Shown here piece by piece: positions 1 to 10,863 of a DNA stretch of 64,000 nucleotides. Where the stretch lies: assembly GCA_038501195.1 (NCBI GenBank), contig JBBPUQ010000001.1, forward strand, positions 3,100,001 through 3,164,000, given 5' to 3'. The notes beneath the pieces were generated by a model, which was given only the letters and a program-made list of their open reading frames with translations, made no database searches and was not told where the DNA came from. Numbering within the stretch: the first letter of the stretch is position 1; the number at the start of each line of letters is the position of its first letter. This DNA is from Nemania diffusa (taxonomy: Eukaryota > Ascomycota > Sordariomycetes > Xylariales > Xylariaceae). The translations under genes and the position numbers were made by a program.

Positions 1-14
1 CATCTTCATTCTAG

Positions 15-1807
15 GCCTCGCGAGTGCTTTTAGTCCTCCTTGTAGTAAATTCATTTGCTAATCTTCATCGTCTAGGATAACACTATTATAGGCACTGCAA
101 CACCCACCATCACGAATGAATTTCATTCGCTGACAGATTTTGGCTGGTATGGCTCGGCGTGTAAGTCTCATTAAGCAAGCCACCGAGTTCACCGAGCATT
201 ATCCTTCTGAACTTTTAGCTAATACTGGTCTATAATAGATCGGCTCGCAACTTGTTCGAGCCAGTTTCTTTTCAGTAAGATCTACGAGCAATTCCGGGTG
301 AAATGGATCCTTGTCATGGCCGTAGGTGTTCTTGAAATCGGATCCATCGTGTCGGCCACGGCACCCAGCTCAGCAGCCCTCATCATTGGAAGGGCCATCG
401 CCGGTTTTGGTTCCGCTGGCATTCTAACTGGGGTTTTTATGTGAGCTTGTTCTATCCCCTCCTCAATCAACTTAAGTAGACTTATCCCTGATTCCGGAGC
501 TGTGTAGTGTTATCACCCACTCCGTTCCGCCGCGCTGGAGACCTATATGTAACAGCACGGTTGGCGGCCTCGAGTGTATTGCCATGATAGTGGCACCCGT
601 AATTGGTGGTGCTCTGACTACATATGTCAGCTGGAGATGGTGGTGAGTAATAAATGCAGCCCTATGCCAGCCTTAATGAAGCTCCTTTTCTAACAGCTCT
701 CGGGATAATTAACATAGCTTCTGGATAAACCTACCAGTAGGCGGATTTACGATCATTGTCCTCGTTGTACTTTTCAAAAACCCAGAGAACCAGAAAATTC
801 CCGAGGGCTCTGTTATTTCCAAACTCAAGCAACTCAACATTTTTGCTCTCTTCATATTTACAGGGAGCATTGTTTCTCTTCTACTAGCTCTGCAGTGGGG
901 TGGTAATACGTACGATTGGGACAGCGCCAGAATCATTGCTCTTTTAGTGGTGGCCGGCGTTTCCTTTGGCGCGTTTATCACGTTAGAAATATTACGAAAG
1001 GATCGCGCTACTATTCCTAGTTCTGTCTTTTTGAACAGAACGGCGGGACTATGCGTGTTGTACGCCTTCTTTTCATCGGCAGCTTTTAATGTGATAGATT
1101 ACTTTGTAAGTTACTCTATTTTGTGGCTGGATGGTCAGTGGCTACAGTATTGATGTGTTCCTTGAAAGTTGCCCATCTGGTTCCAAGCCATTAAAGGTGC
1201 CTCGGCAGTCCAATCCGGGGCAATGCTTCTCCCGTCAATTGTTAGCCTAGCCGTTGCCGCCATCAGCTCTGGCTTCGTCGTGTCTTTCATCGGCTATTAC
1301 ACTCCCCTCATGTTGCTTGGGTCTACCATGATGGCCATCGGATTTGGGTTCCTCACAAACTTCACACCGAACACGGGGCGCTCCTCATGGATTGGCTGGC
1401 AGGTTTTGTTTGGGTTAGGCTTTGGGTTGGCATTTCCGCAGCCTTGGACAGCAATTCAAACTACGCTACCCGCAGAAGATATTCCAGCCGGGCTTTCAGC
1501 CATCTCATTCGCTATCAGCATTGGCGCCGCACTATTCATATCCATTTCGCAGAATATATTCACGAACCTCCTTCGAGATGGCCTGTCCGGTTTCCACGAT
1601 ATAGACGTTGACAATACCATCTCTCAAGGGATAACAGATTTTCTATCAGCTCTACCTGCGATGGAAAAAAATGGAGTTCTTTCGGCCTACAACTTTGCGA
1701 TCACAAGGACCTTCTGGGCTTGCGTTGCTGTCGCGATTCTGGCGATTCTGGCGGCATTATGTATGGAGTGGAAATCTGTTAAGGGAGGTGAAAAACTAAG
1801 CACTTAA
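15..1807 (+). CDS. MFS drug-efflux type transporter (DHA family), 5' end cut by window
   Basis: Membrane exporter of the major facilitator superfamily, of the fungal multidrug/toxin efflux type with about 14 helices. Six exons fit in one frame: 15-41, 76-160, 239-440, 508-642, 718-1105 and 1169-1807 (491 residues visible; family members are about 550, so roughly 60 N-terminal residues lie outside the window). Visible family motifs are [12 protein letters not shown] after the first helix, WYGSAY, the [11 protein letters not shown] stretch, the VAPVIGGAL antiporter-type motif before [15 protein letters not shown], and [13 protein letters not shown]. The frame upstream of position 15 stops at 12-14, which forces the intron acceptor at TAG 12-14 and makes exon 15-41 only 27 nt long. 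Introns are 34-78 nt. The substrate cannot be read from sequence. It lies on the same strand as the tyrosinase 1.8 kb downstream, which may be coincidence. Confidence 0.9.
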
Positions 1808-3442
1808 CTAGATTCTGTTTAGTCGAGTATGTACTTTTTTGCCGGTGTTATATGTTTAACTCCTCTCATCCATTTATTTATATGATACTTTGTCCGATGC
1901 CTTGTGATTTGCCGATAAACTGTATCTAGTATCGCGAAAAAAAGGATAAAAAACTGTACCTACGTTTCTATGTATTATACCTACTGTATAGTCTAAGGAG
2001 GATAGTAGACCTGGCCCGCCTTTAGCCAATGTGTCTCATAAGAAGGCGGCCAGCATGTAATAACATATGTCTTCTATCCACTTAGAACCCGCCTTGACTT
2101 TCACCCTTTTACCCCTCTCGTTGAAATAACCCACTAATGCCGATAGCTTCGAATAGGTACGCAATCCTCAGAGCGTAATAGTAGTAATTGAAGCGAATAC
2201 TTAAAGCCAATTTGTTAATAACTAGCTTAGCAATCCGTCATCAATGAAGCATGATCGTTTAGTGAGCTGCGTGAAACTTGAAATATCGGACTGCGGATGT
2301 CAAGAATACTCACTATCAAGGGTGCGTAACCCCTCGTAGCGCGCAGGTTAAGAATTTGATTATTATTCGAACACAGCGGGAAATAAATAATGCTATGCTT
2401 CAGTGCGGTAGCATTAATGTAGCATAGAAAGAGGGTTAATTAAAGCTTAGTTTCTTGCATAATAGTCGCCAGCCGAGTGAGGGTTCGCAGATCTCGTGCT
2501 AAGTCAACAGCCGCAGCCAGGGTCCTCCAAGACAGACACAGACACACGCCTTGCCCTCTCCACTACCCCCCTTTTCAAGTAGTAAAGATCCGCCTGAGTC
2601 AGGGTTGTTTATTAGTATCCTAGTATTTGGTATTAGTATTAGTATGTACGTAGTATAGCCTTGTAGTGACTAACCTAGTATTAGTATGGCCTTATACTAA
2701 ACTAAACTAACGAATCACCAACCCTGTAAGTCTGAGTTGATGTGGTACACATGAAGTCGTCTCAAGGTCCGACTTCTCTCCAAGACTGCAAGCATTCAGG
2801 CTGCAGCGCTATCGAACCGGAACGACCTCCGCAAGTGCTAGTGAAGAATCTATTCTACTGTACGAAGGCCATGTGTGTTTTCCGCTCACCGCCAGTAAAC
2901 TCGAGATAGAGTAACCCTCATTGACCACCGAAGCCAATACCACATGAAGATCTGAGTCCATTAGTAGTAGCCCTGAAATAGAGCTACAAGCGAGAGGCTG
3001 CTTGTACTAACCATGCAATCCGATCGACAATGAAAAACTTCAACATCCAAATTCCTTGGCAACGATCGTTTTCTTTGCCATCAAGCGCAATTACGCGGTA
3101 AGCTTGTTAACAGCTTGGGTGTGCCGTAACTATTGTTTACCGATCGGGGTAAAAATCGACAATACCTAAGAGCTGAAAGCTGAATATGGATTATGTGAAC
3201 GAATCGCGTGCAGCCATGACTGTGCCGGGGGGTGATAGGCTTAGCGGAGGGAAAGCAGCGATGACGTTCTAGAATGTGGTCAACCATTAGAGAGTTAATG
3301 CTACGATAAAGTTAGGAACTGCTCAATTGTGTCGTTTATTGATTGGCAACTCGTTTATTTCCGATATCGACATGCAGATGATTGACAGTGACAATGACTA
3401 GCTCGCCTGTGACTGTGTAATCCTTTGCAAGGTAGAAATGAT
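1808..3442. other. Gene-free interval between MFS gene and tyrosinase
   Basis: No reading frame here looks coding. The first part should contain the 3' UTR of the transporter. Around 2610-2700 there is a run of degenerate AGTATT/TTAGTA short repeats. Nothing else is recognised. Confidence 0.5.
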
Positions 3443-3450
3443 TATAAAAG
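3443..3450 (+). promoter_or_regulatory. TATA box of tyrosinase gene
   Basis: A TATAAAAG octamer lies about 150 bases before the chosen start codon, with a pyrimidine-rich stretch between them. This is a usual spacing for an inducible fungal promoter. Confidence 0.5.
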
Positions 3451-3601
3451 GCCAGCTTCCAAGCATTCGGAGAAAGGCAGATGCCTACTCATATTAGAGA
3501 ACACACGCCCTCTCTTGCCTACTTATTTATCCTAAACCCATCACATCATTTCCCTAGACCTTGGCTTGCCGCTATTTGAAGGTCCTCACCGGATTGGCAA
3601 G

Positions 3602-5139
3602 ATGGCTCCCGTTGTGCGAAAGAATCTACTTACTCTCACTACCGAGGAGAGAGACAATCTTGTCCTTGCTTTCGAGCGCATCAAAGCACTACCCGCTGAT
3701 GACCCGGACTCTTTCTTCACTATTGCCAGTTATCACGGTATACCTGGAGGATTCTTTTGCCACCATGGCGATCCGTTGTTCCCAACTTGGCATCGTGCCT
3801 ACTTATATACTCTAGAGAAATCCCTACAGAATCAGGTACCCGGCGTCGCTCTGCCGTATTGGCAAGAGATCTTTGCTATCAAGGAAGGCGACCCCAGTTT
3901 CGTCATCCCTACTATTCTCACCGATGAGACATATACGTACGCAAATGGTCAGACTGTCCCTAATCCTCTTAAGTCATATACCCTGCAGAAAGCTATCGAA
4001 GACACCCATTCAGAGCCAGGGAAAGAAGGCTTTCCGTACAGCAAGCCCGAAGGCTATGCGACTGTGCGGTTCCCGTTTGCAGGATTGATGACCCCTGAAT
4101 ATATTGAGCGGACGGAAGAACACAACCGAGAATGGAGCAGTCGCCCAATTTCCGAAACAACTGAATTACTCAACGTCAATGTTGCCACATGGCTGGTCAA
4201 GTCATCCTACATCACCAGCAATGGGAAGAGGCTTGAAGCAGGGCTCAAGTATAAGTATGAGCGATGCTTGTATGCTACGAGCTACACAGCCTTTTCCAAC
4301 ACGACTTCGGCCAATCTGTGGAACCAGAAAAACAAAGACAGTTTCGTGATTTCTCTTGAATCACCTCACAATGGCATGCATCTTGCTATCGGCGGCATCC
4401 AGGTTCCATGGCAGGACGCCAGCGCTATTCCCTTCGCCAATGGGGACATGGGAGACAACGAGACTGCTGCGTTTGATCCCATTTTCTACTTCCACCACGC
4501 CTTCATTGACTACATGTTTTGGAACTGGCAGTTGAAACATGATTCGACCGCCACCTTGTTTTTCGATCCCGAGTATCTTGCCCCAGAGGACAAAGACAAG
4601 AACCTGCAGACTGAACTGGATCCTTTCGTCGCGCCCAACGGGAGACGTGCCATGACATCTCAAGTATGTTCTCCCCCACTGCACGATGTACTCGGATTAA
4701 CCCTATCGAATTGTAGGATGTTGCCGATATAGCAAATCTAGGCTATAGTTACGATAAGCCGATCGATCTTGGCGACATCGTTCAGGTTACATCATCCGAT
4801 ACGGTGATGCCTCGGCTTGTGATATCTAACATATATAAAAGCAAGATTCAGGGGTCGTTCGTCGTTACCACCACAGTCAGGGAGGACGGTGAAGTGAAAG
4901 AGTTCATTGATGCTGAGCCAATCTTGAGCCGTTATAATGTGAAGAGTTGCGACAACTGTCTCGATCACCTTGAAGTCAAGTATCGCGTAGCCTTGGTCGG
5001 ATGGTCCCCAGAGGAGGCCAAGAAAGTGAAGGACAAGGGAGATTTCTTCATAGATATCCACACTAAGGATGAGCCGCGGGGTGCTCCGCCGGGAGGCCAT
5101 TTTGACACTGCGCCTAGATTGGAGTTGGAGTTGGAGTAG
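3602..5139 (+). CDS. Tyrosinase-type type-3 copper oxidase
   Basis: Likely oxidises phenols or catechols to quinones at a dinuclear copper site. Two exons, 3602-4663 and 4717-5139, give 494 residues. Copper site A ligands are H45, H54 or H55 of CHHG, and H64 of PTWHRAYL. The Cys53 just before the HH pair sits where tyrosinases form a Cys-His thioether. Copper site B shows H256 and H260 (PHNGMH) and H298/H299 in DPIFYFHHAFID. From about residue 360 there is a C-terminal beta-rich domain as in the longer fungal members. The start is the first ATG in frame; MAPVVRKNLLTL matches how I recall family members begin. An upstream exon is possible because CCTAG at 3553-3557 could be an acceptor. No signal peptide is visible, so it is probably intracellular. 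Pigment or secondary-metabolite roles are inference. It converges on the large minus-strand gene downstream. Confidence 0.9.
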
Positions 5140-5314
5140 GAGACTTGACGACCTTTATCTTTTGGCAGAACTACTTCTTAACTTTGTCGGCGCGAATAGC
5201 AGATCTGAAAACTATGTCAGGAAATTCTTTTCGTAATCATTCACTCCGCATCACACTTTGCTCTTCAGTCGTTGCGAACATTGCAGCTGCTTGTTTTGCC
5301 AAACTTCTGTTACC

Positions 5315-8300
5315 TCAATCAATAATAAACTGGGGGATATGTGGTTCAGGATACGCGTAGTGGTTAACCAAGCATTTCCAACACAGCTCAGAGCCCCCGA
5401 TAACGAGTGCAAGATGACCCTTGTTCTGTTGGATGAGGATCGATGCTACCGCAAGCCTTGCGACCCAGTTGGACTTTGCTCTAAACACGCCCACTGAACG
5501 CGGGGGATCAATCAACTCTTCCCAGTCATCTAAGCTGATCACCTCATCTGGGAGCGCATCTTCCACGGTCTGATCTGTCTCGCAGTCCCCCTTGCAGTCA
5601 TTTTCAAAAACGTCAATCGGATCCCTCTCAAGTCCAAGTACGTCAATGTCACCCACCCATTGTCCATTATGCATGACCGAAAGCACTGACTCTAGAAGAA
5701 AAACTTCCTGGTCGATTTCCCCTGTATTTTCCCAGTCTAAAGGCATCTTCCATTCAGTAAATGATAGATGTAGAGACACACTTGCGAATCTGTCCTCCCG
5801 ACTTCCGTCGTATATTTTATGCTCCACAGAGGTTGGGTCGTATCCGGTCGGGCGTATTCGAGGGTTTACCGGAGACACGAGGAGGACGAGTCCCGCCTGC
5901 CCAATGCTTCCTATCAAGCGGCGAACTTGAGGCCCAGATGTTGGCACTATGGAAGGGTCCCTTAGCAGTATGCCAGCGACGAAGATAGAGTCCTCAGCGC
6001 AAAGAGCTATGACGTCCCCGAGGTGCTCCGTTCTAATATTAGATCGACCAGACTCGAACATGGCAATGCATCCGAACGCCTCTGCTCTTGTCATCTTTTG
6101 AAACCAGTCAACGGCCGAAGTTGTCGACAGCGAGGAGTGATAACTCTTGTCGTCGGCCTCGTGGATCTCGGTAAATTTCTCTGGGAGCCATCTAGCCTTG
6201 CATAGCTCAAGTTCGACAGTTTGCAGCGATATTGTAGCCCCAGGCAACTGGTCATACACCAATGTCGCTATCTGCAAGACCATAACTGACTGTAGCCAAG
6301 AACGAGACGGCCGACTATGCTGTATCATCAAAGTGTCGACGGCGTTGGTACGCTGTAAGGCGTTGATTGTGAAATAATCGTAATTAGAGCCACCAGTTGA
6401 GCGTTTCCTTTTGCGCGACGGGGCTTCTGTAATGACCGAAGGCTAGAATTAAATGTTAGATTATACGGTCATTCCACTAGGGGATGCGATGGGCACATAC
6501 AACAGTAATACTTCGTAGATAACCCATTATTGGAGTCACGATCCGGGGATTCTTAATCGTGTCTAGGGATTGAGGAAGCGGCTCAACTGCTCTTAATCCT
6601 TGGTGGACTTCGGCCTTTAGCGAGTCATTCCAGGCATCATCTCCAACCCAGATAGAGTACCCTTGACTTTGTGTCGAGCTCATCGAGTAATGGAGTTCCG
6701 GCTTCATTGGAATAGGCCGTAGTCTGTAGCTCGTAACTCCCTTGCTGTCTAGAGCTCGTGGGGGATTGGGCCAGCATACCGAAGAGTCCAGAAGTGAGTA
6801 AGGTGTGTCCTCGTAACTAGAAATTACATGACATTCCTCGCCCATTCTTCGGATGACATTGCACCTCTCACTCAAAACATTACGATAATGCGGTGAGAGA
6901 TTTGTATCGTTGCTGAAGTGAATCCACCTTTCGTTTGTGACCTTTTCCTGGGTTTGTTGTGCCGATCTCACAGTTGCCCATTCGTAATAGATCTCATCAA
7001 GAATCTGCCAGCTAAAGGATAGTATAATTTCTCTCCCGCCTAGCTCAATTCCAGATACCACTCCTCGAAGGTAAACGATGCCCTTGCTAATAGCGTCATC
7101 TTCCCCCAATGCTTTCAAGATATAGGGATTACGAAGCCCGAAGTAAGGTATATGTGTGCCATCTTCTTCTCCAAATAAGCGTCCACGACGCCATCCAAAC
7201 TTGACAAGCCGAATCCCTAGATCGGGGTTCGTCTGGCCACTCTCAAGACTCTTCGTGGCCGCGTTACAAAACGCAATAATCCAGTCGATCTCCGGAAATT
7301 GCCTCCCAGCTGCAGGCGATATGATCTTGTTGAGACCATCAAGCCAATTGATAGCGTCTAATAATTCAGACGACCGCAAATTCCAAGTACGGAGAAAAGA
7401 GCCTAAAGCCACGAACCAGAACTGCGACATGCTAACACGCGACAGATCCTCGTTGCTTCGGACTGGCACTGGAGCCCCGTAGTATCGAAGGTGAGATAGG
7501 GCCAAAGACCATCTGATATTGACTGCCTCGTTTTGAAGTTTGTATTCAAGGCCGAGGCTTAAAATACCCGAAGGGGGAAATAGGGGGTCTCTCATATCAA
7601 CGTTTGTTGCTGTATTTTGGAATACTAGGAGATTGGGGTGGAGGTGCCAGGATGAAATAGCCAGGAGGATCGCGCGATCGTTGGCTTGTTGAGGAAGATT
7701 GTCTAGTAGGCTATTAAGGACTTCCATCGACTTCACCCACGTGGTACTCACTTTCGAGTAGGTCGTCCCGGGTGCCGTAAATGGTAGCTTGACATTCTCA
7801 ACGATAAGAGCGAATTGATTCTTCTCCCAGGCTTTCGATTCATCTGCCCGGCGTAGCCAAGCACGTGCGCTAGTATCCCAGGTTGCTAAGTCGGCTCGAC
7901 TGATGCCTTGTTGTGAAGCCAAGTATGTGTGCGGGTGTATCATCTTGTTGTCCTTTGCTAGCTTCTTAATCTGTTCTTTTCGCTCCCGCACTACTTCGAA
8001 CCAGATCGACGTTGCAGTCTTGGAGTCAAATGCACGAGCGAGCATACATGCTAGAAGATGGATAGCGATCGACGAATCGCTTGAAGTTGCCGCGGCCCAT
8101 ATCGAAGTGCAATCGGCACCCACATAGGATCTGAAAGGACCATCATCCGCCGTACCGCGCGGATTAATGTTCGGCTGTGCTAATATCTCAGAAACACGGC
8201 GTCCATACGCCTTGAACAGTGACGGCGTGTCTGGAAGCATCTCCTGGAACAAGAAGCCGAGTGTGCAAGCGGTTCTGTGAATCTGCCCAGTTTCTGCTTC

Positions 8301-8459
8301 TTCTCGACGCTGAACAGTCAAGGCCGGGCCAACCGGAAGATATTCAGCTTTAGTCTCACATCGGAACAGCGAGAAATCCAGATTGATATTAACAAGCGCC
8401 GCCGTATTTTCGTTCGTAAATGAGGCGACAGAGCCTTGGAATTTCCCAAAGTTTGCCAT
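5315..8459 (-). CDS. Large fungal protein of unknown function (1028 aa)
   Basis: Two exons on the minus strand: 8459-6501 (653 codons) and 6442-5315 (375 codons plus stop), joined by a 58-nt intron with GTATGT donor and ATTCTAG acceptor, both in phase 0. Fusing them gives one continuous protein. The N-terminus (MANFGKFQGSVASFTNENTA) and the stretch with YLPVG, RREEAE and LGFLFQE are familiar to me from widespread fungal predicted proteins with no assigned domain. Just after the splice junction there is a basic SRKRKR cluster that could be a nuclear signal. No transmembrane segment, enzyme motif or repeat is evident. It is tail-to-tail with the tyrosinase, with 175 bases between stops. Function is unknown. 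Confidence 0.8.
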
Positions 8460-9294
8460 GCTAGGCCTCGAGTAATATGACCTTATGATCTAACGATTTC
8501 AAGGGGAGAAATTCAAGCACATACTTAACGCCAAGAAGACAGGACAATGGGGTTGACGAAGTATAGTCAGACGAGATACATTCGCAGACGCGATCAGCAA
8601 GATACCGCTCTTTGCCCTCTTCAATAGAATTGAAGAGTCTGCGACAGCGCCACTATGCAAACCCTGCATCAGGTACAGTCAGAGGCGCAGGCTCGCATCT
8701 TCCAGGAAGCAGGCTACGTGAGGGCGATGCACCTCGAGCATTACGGTACCACCAATAGAGGCCCGTGTTTACGAGCCAGCATCTGCCCACCTACACCGTA
8801 GTCGGTGAGAAAAAGAATCAGCATCCTTATTTAGTAATTGGATAATGATAAATGTATTCCACCAAACCAACGCCGACGGGAACCACTATCTAAATGGAAG
8901 AGTAAGTAGTAACAACAATTAGCGTTCCTAGGATAAACAACGGAATAGTTATTTAATAGAATTGATTAGATCAGCAGCAGAGACATTCGATGTTGTCTAG
9001 ATGATTATTAGATAAAATAGGTCGAGATTGTGTACTTGTATGAGCCCGGTAAGAAGTTATAACCTGATTTTCAACTTGGTACCTCCAGCAGCGACAAGGA
9101 GGCTTAGTACTACTGCCAAGCCTTCACTTTGGCCTACGCGTACAGTACTATTAAAAGCCACATGGGGCTATACACACTATACTATCTAGGGAGTCGACGG
9201 AGTTGTGATTCTAAGCTTTATACCGAATAATTGGCTGCACAACCTCATTCTAGTTGAACTTTTCACTCTCGTAGAACTTGAAAACACCTTGGGG
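8460..9294. other. Divergent promoter region, no gene seen
   Basis: This interval separates the start of the minus-strand 1028-residue gene from the start of the plus-strand PPPDE-like gene, so it should hold both promoters. The middle (8830-9010) is AT-rich. No coding frame or RNA gene is recognised. Confidence 0.5.
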
Positions 9295-10259
9295 ATGGCA
9301 CGAGAAGTTCTTGCGACGCTCGCGAAGGCGGGGAATGCCGCACAAGAGTATCTCGCAAAGAAGTGGTAAGACCCTCACTGCGGGTACCTATAATTACACC
9401 ATACCTAACACACTATCTCTGACACACGGCGAAAGGGAAGAACTTGAAGAGGCTAGAAACAACAAATCAAGGGCGGCCCAAGATGCGCAAGAAGCTGAAG
9501 CAATAAGGCAGAGGAACACGTTCCTTGATCTGTTCAGTGCGAAACTCACAGGTCCTTCAGCCGATGTCCTGCCGCCTCTTGAGTATAGTGCAGATACTCG
9601 CCAGCGAGCAGTCATTCTAGCGACGGTGCCTATTGTATACGGCCATTTCGACGTATCGCAGCGTTCGTATCACCTACTAGCTAAGCATGTAGGTATGAGC
9701 TTGAATAGCGTCAGTCACTGGGCTATATGTGTCGTGGACCGAGGCTTCGGCACTTGCTGGTGCTACGATCTCATGAGCGACCAACTATCGCTTTCGATGC
9801 TTGGGAAGAGCTATCTCCGCGTATATGAGGCAAACGCCGAGATAGTCGCGAGCTGGACATCGGCGTACTATGTCGGGGAGACGACCAAGGCCCACGAGGA
9901 AATCCAAGAATTAGGTAGGCAAGAGAGTGCCCCGTGTGGAGGGCGTGAGTTGTCTAACGCGTACGCTAGGAGCCAACCATCTTACCGCCCATCCGAGATA
10001 TAATCTTCTGTCAAGTAACTGCCAGCATCTAGTTGAGATTCTGGTTAAAGAACTGTGCGATGGGAAGACTATCAGCCAAGCCAAGCTGGAAGAGGAATTG
10101 CACTTGGCCTCCCCCCGGGTTGCGCGAGACCTCCTCGTTGCTAGGCTGAGATCAAAACTCGATGCAAAAGAAACCAAAGAACCATACGAAGAATTTGAAG
10201 ATGAAGTCAACACTATCAAAGCATTAGAGAGAACAATAACCGAAAGGGAGAGCCGCTAG
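9295..10259 (+). CDS. Small protein with PPPDE/papain-like His...Cys layout
   Basis: Three exons, 9295-9365, 9436-9914 and 9970-10259, give 279 residues with a frame-perfect sum of 840 bases. The first ATG (MAREVLATLAK) is used; longer frames upstream have no ATG. Residues 20-60 are charged and helical, probably a coiled coil. The core has SVSHWAICVVD with H118, then CWCYDL, then LLSSNCQHLVEILVKEL with Cys201. A conserved His followed about 80 residues later by an N-C-x-H/F helix is the layout of permuted papain-fold enzymes such as PPPDE/DeSI isopeptidases and related LRAT/NlpC folds. The family call is inference from this layout and not from a full match. The C-terminal 70 residues are charged. 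It stands 600 bases before the J-domain gene, on the same strand. Confidence 0.7.
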
Positions 10260-10863
10260 TAGCCCTACCTACCTAATATCATGATTGGACACGGTAATTA
10301 TACCCCTTAGACAATAGAGCGTGTCATAAAGAAGAGACATTGATGTGAACATGTTCAGTATATACTACTAGGATGATAGAAATCCTAATGACCTAATTCT
10401 AACCTGTTTGCCTATATTGAGAATCATACTGATGGAGTTGCTCGTTTTCCAATTGTAAATGTGTAGAGGATATTCTCTATGGATGTTTTGGTACTCCTCC
10501 TTTCAGTTTTTTTGATGAATTTCTTTCAAGCCACTCCTAACTCTCTTCTAGAGTTACATTACAGCTTCATTGTTAAAGAACAATATCCTTGTTTGCATAG
10601 CAAATAGCAAATCAGATATGTATAAATAAACGTACTCTCTTCCTCTCCTACTCTCTTACTATCTTACTCTCGTAACTACTACATCAACGAAACTACATAC
10701 ACCCTCCTTTGCAGACGGGAAGATACCCTATATGGTCAATAGATACTTCTGACTAAGGTTGATACGGAACTAGCAGGGGCTTCAAGTATCCTTGCCGCCG
10801 GGTTCTCGGGCGCTTCATTCGACGACATTGCGCGCAAGCCTGAACATACGTCTCGCCAACGCA
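10260..10863. other. Intergenic region with promoter of J-domain gene
   Basis: AT-rich 3' flank of the upstream gene, then a TATA box and a pyrimidine-rich CTCTT stretch (about 10635-10680) typical of fungal core promoters. No gene is seen. Confidence 0.5.
10621..10628 (+). promoter_or_regulatory. TATA box of J-domain gene
   Basis: TATAAATA followed at once by a CT-rich tract, about 240 bases before the start codon of the J-domain gene. Confidence 0.4.
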
